Positions 1 to 7,070 are shown, counted from the stretch's first letter. The stretch: 8,373 nucleotides of DNA from Saprospirales bacterium (GCA_947461165.1 CANHJR010000038.1:1-8373); one strand, 5' to 3'. A program made the numbers and translations. The notes: a model not told the origin generated them from the letters alone.

Positions 1-52
1 TATAATAAGCTCCCTGAGCCAAGCATCCTGTATAAATTTGTTCTAATATCAT
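1..52 (-). CDS. Partial CDS: N-terminus resembling MBL-fold metallo-hydrolase
   Basis: Reading leftward from an ATG at 52-50, the strand is open to the window edge and encodes MILEQIYTGCLAQGAYY, followed by a codon beginning with A. This resembles, from memory, the N-terminus of Bacteroidota MBL-fold hydrolases of the glyoxalase II/persulfide dioxygenase type, some fused to rhodanese domains, in which a short first strand leads into a 'LAQGAYYI' segment before the metal-binding HxHxDH motif. That motif would lie outside the window, so zinc or iron binding and the reaction cannot be confirmed. The start is supported by a TATATTTG -7 element ending 23 nt upstream. Only 17 full codons are visible, so the family call is tentative; that a gene starts here is more certain than what it does. 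Confidence 0.6.
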   Translation of the reverse strand, partial: MILEQIYTGCLAQGAYY

Positions 53-75
53 TTGAATATAGTTAATTAGTTTTG

Positions 76-83
76 CAAATATA
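76..83 (-). promoter_or_regulatory. Bacteroidota -7 promoter element for the left-edge gene
   Basis: The plus strand reads CAAATATA, which is TATATTTG on the minus strand, a full match to the Bacteroidota sigma-factor -7 consensus TAnnTTTG. It lies 23 nt upstream of the ATG at 52, giving a leader of roughly 15-20 nt. I find no TTG/TTTG -33 element at the usual spacing. The expected -33 area is instead occupied by the palindrome at 86-107. Confidence 0.6.
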
Positions 84-85
84 AA

Positions 86-107
86 CATATGAACATATAT
101 TCATATG
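86..107. repeat. Palindrome beside promoter, candidate operator
   Basis: Perfect 8-bp inverted arms CATATGAA (86-93) and TTCATATG (100-107) flank a 6-nt centre, CATATA. The palindrome begins 2 nt upstream of the leftward -7 element, so a protein bound here would cover the spacer and -33 region of that promoter. Symmetry of this size suits a dimeric helix-turn-helix regulator. No regulator gene is visible in the window. AT-rich palindromes also arise by chance, so operator function is inference. Confidence 0.4.
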
Positions 108-116
108 AAAAAGTTT

Positions 117-154
117 CAATGATAAATAAAATCATCAGTTTTTATTTATCATTG
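117..154. repeat. 15-bp perfect inverted repeat, possible terminator hairpin
   Basis: Arms CAATGATAAATAAAA (117-131) and TTTTATTTATCATTG (140-154) are perfectly complementary around an 8-nt loop, TCATCAGT. The stem is long but almost entirely A-T. It sits about 115 nt past the stop codon of the leftward serine hydrolase. Leftward RNA would read a run of five T soon after the stem (113-109), so it may end that transcript before the next promoter at 76-83. The low GC content makes it an atypical intrinsic terminator. A regulatory role is the alternative. Confidence 0.45.
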
Positions 155-269
155 TATATAAATAGATATCTCAAAAATGATCATTTCCCACTTGGCATCT
201 TAGAAATAGCTGAAACTGTCTATTAAATCTTATTAAAAGTAAAGCAGAGCAAAGCCCCCACTTAAATAC

Positions 270-1571
270 CTACTCACCTCTCTTCTCAAACCTCATTCGT
301 TTTACCGTAGCGCTTTGCTCATCAACTAATTCGATGAAAAAGATGCCTGGAGTCAGGGCTTGCACATCGATCGGATTGGTAGACTTGCCGCTTAGGATTT
401 TTTGACCGTAGATATTCGTGATTTCGAAATTGGAATACCGCTTTTCCGTTTTGAAAAGGATCTCATTTGTGCAAGGATTTGGGTATAGTTGATCCTCGAA
501 AGCCCCGTTTCCGATAGAGGCGTTGGTACTGCAGATCACCTGCTTCAATTTCTTCCAGATATCATTGTTGAAATCATTGGGTACATTAGAGCTAGTCCAC
601 ATATTGCCCATGCGGATCATCACGAGACTTTGTGAAGGGATGACATTGATGATTTGACCATTTTTGCCCAGGGCGGCATACATGTCTTCGGGCGCGTCAG
701 GGCAGAGGAGTCCGTTGAATACGGTTTGAAGGCTCGGCAGCATAAAGCTTGATTTTCCGTTGAGCCAGGTGAGATAGCCATACGATTTGTTCAATGGCTG
801 ACTCGTCGTTGTCATAGATCTGAAATAGTTGGAATCTTTTAAAATATCCGTTCCATTCCATATGCCTTTGTTCATAAGTAATAACCCAAATCGCGCAAAA
901 CTGCGTGGGTTGCTATAAAAAACATTGTTATAACCAGATTGAATAAATAAGCCCGTCATACCTGTCGTAGTTTTTACCTTGGCATTGACAAAGGCATTGA
1001 GGTTTTGTCCTGTAGCAGATTCGATCACACGATCTAGTATGGTATATGGCGCATTATGATAGGACCATCTCGTTCCTGCATCGGCCTTGTATCGCAGGCA
1101 GCTCTTATCCGTACACTCAAAGAGACTTCCCGAGTCCAGCATACCCGTGGTCATCGTCAGTTGATGCCAGATCGTCACGTTATCTTCTTGGGCTTGGGTC
1201 ATGCTTGTCCAGCCTTTACCAAGGTATTTTGAAGTCGTATCCGATAGTTTCAATTTGCCTTCTTGATTTGCGATCCCTATACAGAATGCGGTGAGCGTCT
1301 TACCTGCACTCGCCCAGTACCAAGCACTATCCTTGGTAAACGTACCGAAGTATTTTTCCAAAACAATCTTCCCATCTTTGAGAACAATGAATGCCTTGCT
1401 GTTGTTGCTATCGAGAAAGTTATACAATGGTTGAATCTTGTCCACACACCAGCCGAGGCTTTGTGGCGAAGTGGTATCCCATTGACTGCCAACATTCGGT
1501 GGAAAATATGATTGAGCAACTATAGATTGCCATCCCATTGCCAATAAAAAAAGAAGATAATATCGATTCAT
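270..1571 (-). CDS. Secreted serine hydrolase, beta-lactamase family, with T9SS sorting tail
   Basis: A 433-residue exported protein of the beta-lactamase/class C penicillin-binding-protein-like fold, a family that includes esterases, D-aminopeptidases and carboxypeptidases. Residues 1-20 form a signal peptide (hydrophobic LLFLLAMGW core, cleavage likely after VAQ). The catalytic SxxK motif is S88-A-G-K91 and the YxN motif is Y171-H-N173. The usual third-strand KTG position appears to be K303-N-G305. Residues about 361-430 form a type IX secretion C-terminal domain: YPNP near 363-366, an ITNIYGQ strand, a LTPGIFFIEL strand and a basic end. This implies export across the outer membrane and release or surface attachment. 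Start: ATG, the only one giving a complete signal peptide. It diverges from the BrkB-family gene and has no obvious operon partner. Substrate cannot be predicted; a true beta-lactamase is unlikely given the tail and the altered triad. Confidence 0.9.
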   Translation of the reverse strand: MNRYYLLFLLAMGWQSIVAQSYFPPNVGSQWDTTSPQSLGWCVDKIQPLYNFLDSNNSKAFIVLKDGKIVLEKYFGTFTKDSAWYWASAGKTLTAFCIGIANQEGKLKLSDTTSKYLGKGWTSMTQAQEDNVTIWHQLTMTTGMLDSGSLFECTDKSCLRYKADAGTRWSYHNAPYTILDRVIESATGQNLNAFVNAKVKTTTGMTGLFIQSGYNNVFYSNPRSFARFGLLLMNKGIWNGTDILKDSNYFRSMTTTSQPLNKSYGYLTWLNGKSSFMLPSLQTVFNGLLCPDAPEDMYAALGKNGQIINVIPSQSLVMIRMGNMWTSSNVPNDFNNDIWKKLKQVICSTNASIGNGAFEDQLYPNPCTNEILFKTEKRYSNFEITNIYGQKILSGKSTNPIDVQALTPGIFFIELVDEQSATVKRMRFEKRGE

Positions 1572-1575
1572 AACA

Positions 1576-1583
1576 CAAATATA
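1576..1583 (-). promoter_or_regulatory. -7 promoter element almost touching the serine hydrolase start
   Basis: The plus strand reads CAAATATA (TATATTTG on the minus strand), matching TAnnTTTG. Only 4 nt separate it from the ATG at 1571. Transcription starting a few bases after this element would begin at or next to the start codon, giving a leaderless or near-leaderless mRNA. No TTTG -33 element lies at 17-25 nt; the nearest TTTG (1592-1595) is only 8 nt away. It could therefore be a chance match. Confidence 0.45.
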
Positions 1584-1606
1584 GTAAGAAACAAATGGAA
1601 TGATAT

Positions 1607-2578
1607 ATGGGATATTCTTGGATTTTGAACAGGATTTCTATCAAATGCGCCCTATATTTGTCGATTATTCGCGTTATGCCAAAATCAATAATCAATAGAA
1701 TAACTCTACCGGGGTTTGAGAGAATACCAATATATAAGGTACTCGGCCTCTTGATCAAGGAGATCCGATCTCCTATTATGATTTTGCGTGCCAAGGCCAT
1801 AGCCTATAGCTATTTTATGGCGCTTTTTCCTACCATGATTTTTTTGTTTAGCTTGTTGGCCTATGTTCCTATACCTGGTTTTACCAATGATGTCATCGGT
1901 TATCTCAAAAACGTCATGCCAAATACGCAAATGGTGGAAGTTTTCGTTCCTTTGATCAATGATATCTTGGTCAAGCCAAAGGTTGGACTGCTATCTATAG
2001 GATTTGTTTTGATCATATTTTTTATGAAAAATGGTGTCGTCACCATGATGCAATCATTCAATATCCACTTCAATATCATGTCGGGAAGACTTTTTCTGAA
2101 AAATCAGATCTTCTCAATTATTATCACATTTATCATTTTATTTTTATTTATAGTGACCATTATTTTGGTTGTTCTCGGCAAAGCATTGATGAATGTTGTT
2201 TTTGACTTTTTTGACTATGATGGTGAATCTCTCGTCATATTGATCAATATTCTTCGATACGCGATTACGATCACCCTAAACTTTGTCGTCATAGCGATCT
2301 TGTATTATTTAGGTCCAGCGGTGAGGCCATCTCGCTTCAAAATTTTCACTCCAGGATCTATTCTTGCTACGACAATGATTCTCGTCGTTTCTTATATTTT
2401 CGCCAATTTTATTTCCAATTTTGGTAATTATAATAAGCTTTACGGCTCGATGGGTACGATCATTTTGACGTTGTTGTGGTTGTATTGGAATGCCATGGGT
2501 ATTTTGATCGGGTTTGAACTCAACCGCAGTATTGACCTTCTGCGACCTAACAAAACGAAGTCGAATTATCGCAAGTAA
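1607..2578 (+). CDS. YihY/virulence factor BrkB-family inner-membrane protein
   Basis: A 323-residue polytopic membrane protein of the YihY/BrkB family. Members were once called RNase BN in error, and their molecular role is still unsettled. Family hallmarks are the LPGF..IPIY segment (residues 34-42), the RAxAIAYSYFxALFP block (61-75) entering the first membrane helix, and the C-terminal block NYNKLYGSMGTIIL near 274-287 followed by the last helix and a FELNRS end (303-308). About six hydrophobic segments lie near 65-86, 127-147, 168-191, 211-235, 249-271 and 280-304. Start choice is uncertain. ATG 1607 gives 33 residues before LPGF. ATG 1676 (residue 24) gives 10, and a TATATTTG element at 1653-1660 lies just before it, inside the longer reading frame. 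The outer bound is given here. The gene is monocistronic in this window and converges on the glycosyltransferase. Confidence 0.88.
   Translation: MGYSWILNRISIKCALYLSIIRVMPKSIINRITLPGFERIPIYKVLGLLIKEIRSPIMILRAKAIAYSYFMALFPTMIFLFSLLAYVPIPGFTNDVIGYLKNVMPNTQMVEVFVPLINDILVKPKVGLLSIGFVLIIFFMKNGVVTMMQSFNIHFNIMSGRLFLKNQIFSIIITFIILFLFIVTIILVVLGKALMNVVFDFFDYDGESLVILINILRYAITITLNFVVIAILYYLGPAVRPSRFKIFTPGSILATTMILVVSYIFANFISNFGNYNKLYGSMGTIILTLLWLYWNAMGILIGFELNRSIDLLRPNKTKSNYRK
1624..1660 (+). promoter_or_regulatory. Candidate promoter for the BrkB-family gene
   Basis: TATATTTG at 1653-1660 is a perfect TAnnTTTG -7 element. TTTG at 1624-1627 could be the -33 element with a 25-nt spacer, slightly longer than usual. 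The -7 element ends 15 nt before the ATG at 1676, leaving a leader of about 10 nt. If this promoter is used, translation must start at 1676, not 1607. Confidence 0.4.
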
Positions 2579-2595
2579 TTCTATTTTTTAGAATT
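2577..2595 (+). repeat. Short hairpin overlapping the BrkB stop codon
   Basis: Arms AATTCTA (2577-2583) and TAGAATT (2589-2595) pair perfectly around a TTTTT loop. The left arm includes the last two bases of the TAA stop. No T-run follows, so it is not a standard intrinsic terminator. It could stabilise the 3' end or help ribosome release. Confidence 0.3.
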
Positions 2596-2615
2596 GTATC
2601 CTTGAGTTTAAGAGG

Positions 2616-2655
2616 TGTTCTGAGTCTCGGCCTTGTTCTCTTGATTATCAGAACA
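2616..2655. repeat. Inverted repeat in the convergent gap, possible 3'-end structure
   Basis: Arms TGTTCTGA (2616-2623) and TCAGAACA (2648-2655) are perfectly complementary with a 24-nt loop. A G-U and a G-C pair can extend the stem outward to 2614/2657. It lies between the stop codons of two convergent genes, where a two-way terminator is expected, but there is no U-tract on either side. No better terminator is visible between 2579 and 2761. Confidence 0.3.
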
Positions 2656-2761
2656 TCATTCTCATCCTTGCAATTTTACTCATATTGAGAGGATTGAATC
2701 TCGGAATCCCATATTTGAGTTCTCGCTATGATGTGAAGTCGGAACAAGTCTTCAACTGTTG

Positions 2762-4384
2762 TCATCGATAAACCCTCAATAAATAATGATTTTCTAGAGT
2801 CCTATCTCTCGTCTTAGGATTTAAAAATTCTGGACTGATAACGGTTGTTCGATAGTCTGTCCATTTTTCCAAAATGTCATAATGTATATCTTTTCTATCT
2901 AACACACCCTTATAATAGTCGCTTACATATAGAATGGATTGATTGATCGTTTTCTCATTCAAGCTATCAATTTCATTGGCCATCTCTATTTTTCCAGAAT
3001 GGTAGTATATGAAGTTCGAGGGATTGACATAGAGCGCTATGATTTTAGTCGATTTATATCTTGAATAAATCTTCTCTGCGAATGGCCTTCCACTCTGAAA
3101 TTGCATGAGCCATGGGTAAAAGAATAGTTGTAAATAAATTCCAATAAATATGGATGCCCCAATAGACAATCCAAAACATCGAACCTTGGCTCCCTCTATT
3201 TTAGACCAAGAATATACCATTACAAAAAGACCAAGAATGGAAAATGATAGAAGACGAATATCTAAGTGCTCAGTAACATAAAAATGAATGCCATTCGTTA
3301 ACAAAATGATTGTTATTAAAAGGAACCACAATAGAAATTGAAACCACTTAGGCAGATGATTATGCAACTCTGAAATTTTGACCCCAAGCAAAACACTCAA
3401 AAATGGCAACAAAATAAGTGCATGATGCGACAGCTGTGTCTTAGACATAGACAAAATCAAGAACATCGTTGTAAGCCCTCCAATCATGAGGTATTCCTTG
3501 AGAATAAGTCTCGGATTGATAGCAAAAATCCAAATCCATAGAATCCAAGGAAAAAATACCCATAAGAGATTATGAAAATAGAAGAATGGATCGCCATTAG
3601 CTTGCAATTGTCCCAAATTGGATTGAAATCGACCAAACTGACTATCCCAGAGAAAGTATTGTGTTGGAGAGGATACCTTTTGACCCAGAATAGAGGTTAG
3701 TTTATAATCCTCAAACTGATAGGTTAGCGCCCAAATCTCTATTCCAATAGCTATGCCAATACAGACTATGCCAATAGATAGAGGCCAACCAATCACCTTT
3801 TTTAATTCACCTTTTTTCCATAATTGAATAGCAAAAGCAGCGACAAAAGGGAAAATAATAAAAATCCCTTTGAACATAACTGCAAGTCCAAGGACAACAG
3901 AACCAAGCAAGAATTCGATCTTTTTTTTGTTCTCAAAGCCTTGCCCGATATGATAGAAAGCAGACGTGAAACTAGCCAAAACAAAAAGGTCTATGCGAAC
4001 ATCATTTGTTGCTATGATGATATGAAGGGATGAAGCAAAAATGATGCAGGCTATTTCCGCTGAAGATTTACCATAGGCATAGTTTGCAAATAAATAAATG
4101 TATTTAAGGATGATCAGCAAAGCAAGAAACGCGGGCAACTTAAAAACAAAGCTATCATGTCCGAAAATGGAAATGAAAACGGACCAAATCCAAAATCCTA
4201 AATGAGGTTTGTCTATCCAGTTCGGGTTCACAACACTATCTAGGTGAAAAAAGTCCTGCGTTTCTGACATTCTTCTTGCTATACTAGCATACAAGGCCGA
4301 GTCTCCATTGAAAATATCTCCAAACAAGCCAATAAAATGAAGAACTAAAAAGCCAAAAAGAATAGGTTTGAATGATGATTTCAT
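2762..4384 (-). CDS. ArnT/PMT-like membrane glycosyltransferase (GT-C fold)
   Basis: A polytopic inner-membrane glycosyltransferase that probably moves a sugar from a polyprenyl-phosphate donor to an acceptor on the periplasmic side. Residue numbers below count from ATG 4384. After the first helix, the first periplasmic loop carries the acidic motif FNGDSALYASIA (D28) and the family's WIDKPHLGFW segment (K59-P60), equivalent to the KPPL motif. A LAVMFKG helix motif sits near 167-173, and SKTQLSHHALILLP (about 314-327) matches the family's S..KLPHY..P region. Around 11-12 hydrophobic helices are followed by a soluble C-terminal domain of roughly 110 residues. The frame extends upstream to TTG 4411, but ATG 4384 (MKSSFKPILFGF) is the better start. 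The gene lies 36 nt behind prmC, probably in its operon. Substrate (lipid A, protein or polysaccharide) is unknown. Of the three genes in the cluster it is the only envelope enzyme. Confidence 0.85.
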   Translation of the reverse strand: MKSSFKPILFGFLVLHFIGLFGDIFNGDSALYASIARRMSETQDFFHLDSVVNPNWIDKPHLGFWIWSVFISIFGHDSFVFKLPAFLALLIILKYIYLFANYAYGKSSAEIACIIFASSLHIIIATNDVRIDLFVLASFTSAFYHIGQGFENKKKIEFLLGSVVLGLAVMFKGIFIIFPFVAAFAIQLWKKGELKKVIGWPLSIGIVCIGIAIGIEIWALTYQFEDYKLTSILGQKVSSPTQYFLWDSQFGRFQSNLGQLQANGDPFFYFHNLLWVFFPWILWIWIFAINPRLILKEYLMIGGLTTMFLILSMSKTQLSHHALILLPFLSVLLGVKISELHNHLPKWFQFLLWFLLITIILLTNGIHFYVTEHLDIRLLSFSILGLFVMVYSWSKIEGAKVRCFGLSIGASIFIGIYLQLFFYPWLMQFQSGRPFAEKIYSRYKSTKIIALYVNPSNFIYYHSGKIEMANEIDSLNEKTINQSILYVSDYYKGVLDRKDIHYDILEKWTDYRTTVISPEFLNPKTRDRTLENHYLLRVYR

Positions 4385-4420
4385 GAGATTCAAGTTCAAA
4401 GATAGCCCCAAAAAGGATTT

Positions 4421-5185
4421 TTAATAGACACTACATTTCAAAAAACGCAAATTCCCACTCATATCTTTTATTGATTTTATTTGAAATCCACTATATTCGG
4501 TGAGTTGGTAATCTTGATGGGTTTCAAAATAGACCAAGCCATTTTTATGAAGTCGACTCTTCGCAAAACTTAAAATTTCCTTATAAAATAGCAATGGGTC
4601 TTCATCCTCAACGAATAATGCAATCCCAGGTTCAAAGTTTTTGACCGAAGATGACAAGGTCTCCGATTCATTGGTAGATATGTATGGCGGATTGGAAACG
4701 ATAATATCATATTTATCTACTAACCAGTTTTCGCGATCTAAAATATCATTATTGATAATCTCAATTTGCACATTATGTTTATCAGCATTTACCTGACATA
4801 CGGAGAGTGCATTCTCAGAAATATCGATGGCTGTAATGATCGGATTCTTTAATCCTTTCGCTAAAGCAATGGCAATACATCCGCTTCCAGTACCTATATC
4901 TAATATTCGTAAATTTGCTTTTGACTGGTTTTCTCGGATAATGATCTCTACTAATTCTTCCGTTTCAGGTCGTGGGATTAGCGTTGATGTATCAACTTTG
5001 ATCTGGAGACCATAAAAATAAGTGTAACCCAAAATATAATCTATCGGCTCGTTTTGGTTGAGTCTGTGTGAGATAAGCTCAATTCCTGTTTCAACCTTTT
5101 CTCGATGAATATAGTTGAACAAGAATTTGGCCTCAGAAGGCGAATAAGTCTTTGAAATAGATTCCGTAAAATCACTGAGAATCAT
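4421..5185 (-). CDS. prmC: Peptide chain release factor N5-glutamine methyltransferase
   Basis: PrmC (HemK) uses S-adenosylmethionine to methylate the side-chain amide of glutamine in the GGQ motif of release factors RF1 and RF2, which improves termination; it acts in the cytoplasm. The 254-residue protein has a helical N-terminal release-factor-binding domain (about 1-65), then the LIPRPETEELVE segment (69-80). The methyltransferase core follows, with SAM-binding motif I LDIGTGSG (95-102), acidic motif II (D121) and the catalytic signature NPPYI (165-169) that binds the target glutamine. It is slightly shorter than the common 270-290 residues, mostly through a compact N-terminal domain; no key residue is missing. 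The start is ATG, 26 nt after the typA stop, with no separate promoter seen. Co-transcription with typA is likely and both act in translation. Confidence 0.94.
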   Translation of the reverse strand: MILSDFTESISKTYSPSEAKFLFNYIHREKVETGIELISHRLNQNEPIDYILGYTYFYGLQIKVDTSTLIPRPETEELVEIIIRENQSKANLRILDIGTGSGCIAIALAKGLKNPIITAIDISENALSVCQVNADKHNVQIEIINNDILDRENWLVDKYDIIVSNPPYISTNESETLSSSVKNFEPGIALFVEDEDPLLFYKEILSFAKSRLHKNGLVYFETHQDYQLTEYSGFQIKSIKDMSGNLRFLKCSVY

Positions 5186-5211
5186 ACGTTCGATTTCAAT
5201 TCTTTGAAAAA

Positions 5212-7032
5212 TTAACTGACGGAATTCCCTTTTTGAGCCGCTTTCTTTCGTTCGTTTTCATCCAAATGGATTTTACGAATTCGAATTGATTTTGGTGTCA
5301 ACTCGACATACTCATCTTTTTCGATATATTCCATGGCCTCTTCAAGCGAGAAGTCAATTTTTGGAGGAAGTCCTACGTTATCGTCCTTACCCGCAGCACG
5401 GAAGTTTGTCAATTGTTTGGCTGTACATACGTTGATCACGAGGTCACCCGGCCTTATCTGCTCACCAATCACTTGTCCCGTGTAGATTTGATCTCCTGGC
5501 TCGATGAAAAAACGTCCTCTATCCTTCAATTTTTCCATTGAGTATCCAGTAGCCATTCCTGTTTCCTTAGAGACCATGACGCCATTGGTACGAGCTGGAA
5601 TGTCTCCTTTCATCGGTTCATAAGCTAGAAAATTATGAGCGATGATAGCTTGACCAGCAGACTGTGTCAATGCCTCATTTCGGAATCCATTGAGGCCACG
5701 CGTTGGTATTTCAAATTCCAATCGTTGCATATCTCCTTTCGGAAACATTGCCTTCATTTCACCTTTTCGTTGTGAGACCAATTCTATAATTTTTCCTGCA
5801 TAGTCATCTGGAACGTCCACTTGTAGAGACTCGATTGGCTCACATTTTTTTCCATCTACTTCTTTGATTATAACTTGTGGCTGACCTACTTGAAGTTCGT
5901 AACCTTCTCTACGCATGGATTCCAATAGAACTGATAAATGCAGAATTCCACGACCATAGACCAAAAATGAATCTGGTGAAGCTGTATCGTGAACTTTTAA
6001 AGCTAGATTTTTTTCGAGTTCCTTGTGAAGACGTTCGCGAATATGTCTTGATGTTACAAATTTTCCTTCTTTACCGAAGAAAGGTGAATTATTGATCGTG
6101 AACAACAAACTCATTGTAGGCTCGTCGATCTTGATACGAGTCAATGCTTCTGGATTCTCAAAATCAGCAACAGTATCTCCAATTTCAAAATCTTCAACTC
6201 CAGTGACAGCTACAATGTGCCCTGCCTCTGCCGTTTCAACTTTTACTTTTCCTAGACCGTCAAAAAGATAAACTTCTTTTGTTCGCATTTTCTTGATGGA
6301 ACCATCAGCCTTCATTAGTGATATTGGCATATTTTCAGAAATCGATCCTCTTTGTATTCGACCTACTGCGATTCGACCAGTATATGCTGAGAAGTCTAAG
6401 CTCGTTATTTGCAATTGTAAATTTCCTTGATCAATTTTTGGACAAGGAATTTCTTCTACAATGGTATCAAAAATGATATTCACATTGTCTGTTACATTAT
6501 TGAAGTCATCGCTCATCCATCCTTGCTTTGCTGAGCCGTAGATTGTTTTGAAATCAAGCTGGTTCTCTGTTGCCTCTAAATTGTAAAATAAATCAAAAAC
6601 ATCTTCGTGTGCTTTTTCAGGATTACAATTTGGTTTATCAACCTTGTTTACCACGACGATAGCTTTCTTTCCTAGAGCCAAGGCCTTTTGAGTAACAAAT
6701 CGTGTTTGCGGCATAGGACCTTCAAATGCATCTACAAGCACAAGGACACCATCAGCCATATTCAATACACGCTCAACCTCACCACCAAAATCCGCGTGAC
6801 CTGGTGTATCGATGATATTGATTTTATAACCTTTCCAATTGACAGATACATTCTTTGCTAGAATCGTGATACCACGCTCTCTTTCTTGATCATTGTTATC
6901 GAGGATGAGTTCATTCATTTGCTGATTATCTCTGAACAGCATCGCCGCATGTAATAGCTTATCTACTAATGTTGTCTTTCCGTGATCGACGTGCGCAATG
7001 ATGGCAATATTTCTTATTTTTTCTACACTCAC
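5212..7032 (-). CDS. typA: Translational GTPase TypA/BipA
   Basis: TypA/BipA is an EF-G-like GTPase that binds the ribosome and supports growth in stress and cold, in part through 50S assembly. The 606-residue length matches the family. Its G domain shows all five motifs: AHVDHGKT (13-20), RGIT (53-56), DTPGH (75-79), NKVDK (129-133) and GSA (166-168). Domain II begins near 208 (TSLDFSAYTGRIAVGRI), domain III covers about 305-385 including GRGILHLSVLLESMRREGYE, and domain V about 398-480. The TypA-specific C-terminal domain carries LTNFRAAGKDD (541-551) in place of the EF-G domain IV. Start: GTG at 7032. An in-frame stop at 7050-7048 and the lack of an ATG between leave no other start that keeps the N-terminal strand. 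It heads the cluster with prmC and has a good promoter upstream. Confidence 0.97.
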   Translation of the reverse strand: MSVEKIRNIAIIAHVDHGKTTLVDKLLHAAMLFRDNQQMNELILDNNDQERERGITILAKNVSVNWKGYKINIIDTPGHADFGGEVERVLNMADGVLVLVDAFEGPMPQTRFVTQKALALGKKAIVVVNKVDKPNCNPEKAHEDVFDLFYNLEATENQLDFKTIYGSAKQGWMSDDFNNVTDNVNIIFDTIVEEIPCPKIDQGNLQLQITSLDFSAYTGRIAVGRIQRGSISENMPISLMKADGSIKKMRTKEVYLFDGLGKVKVETAEAGHIVAVTGVEDFEIGDTVADFENPEALTRIKIDEPTMSLLFTINNSPFFGKEGKFVTSRHIRERLHKELEKNLALKVHDTASPDSFLVYGRGILHLSVLLESMRREGYELQVGQPQVIIKEVDGKKCEPIESLQVDVPDDYAGKIIELVSQRKGEMKAMFPKGDMQRLEFEIPTRGLNGFRNEALTQSAGQAIIAHNFLAYEPMKGDIPARTNGVMVSKETGMATGYSMEKLKDRGRFFIEPGDQIYTGQVIGEQIRPGDLVINVCTAKQLTNFRAAGKDDNVGLPPKIDFSLEEAMEYIEKDEYVELTPKSIRIRKIHLDENERKKAAQKGNSVS

Positions 7033-7070
7033 AATGGGTTGATTTTCTTATTATTTTTTCAAAAAGTCTG

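Noticed and set aside
241..262. Repeated AAAGC/AGAGC pattern just past the serine hydrolase stop
   Set aside because: The units are only five bases and imperfect. They form no stem and show no array structure.
1046..1519. Several 80-82 codon frames on both strands inside the serine hydrolase
   Set aside because: They overlap a well-supported gene with intact motifs, have no family resemblance and are frame shadows.
1420..1800. A 126-codon minus-strand frame covering the divergent promoter region
   Set aside because: It runs through the starts of two real genes and both promoter elements, and its translation matches nothing recognisable.
3824..4033. A 69-codon plus-strand frame within the glycosyltransferase gene
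   Set aside because: It is antisense to a conserved membrane-protein gene, and its composition reflects the complement of hydrophobic codons.
5877..6095. A 72-codon plus-strand frame inside typA
   Set aside because: It is antisense to conserved domain III of TypA, with no sign of independent expression.
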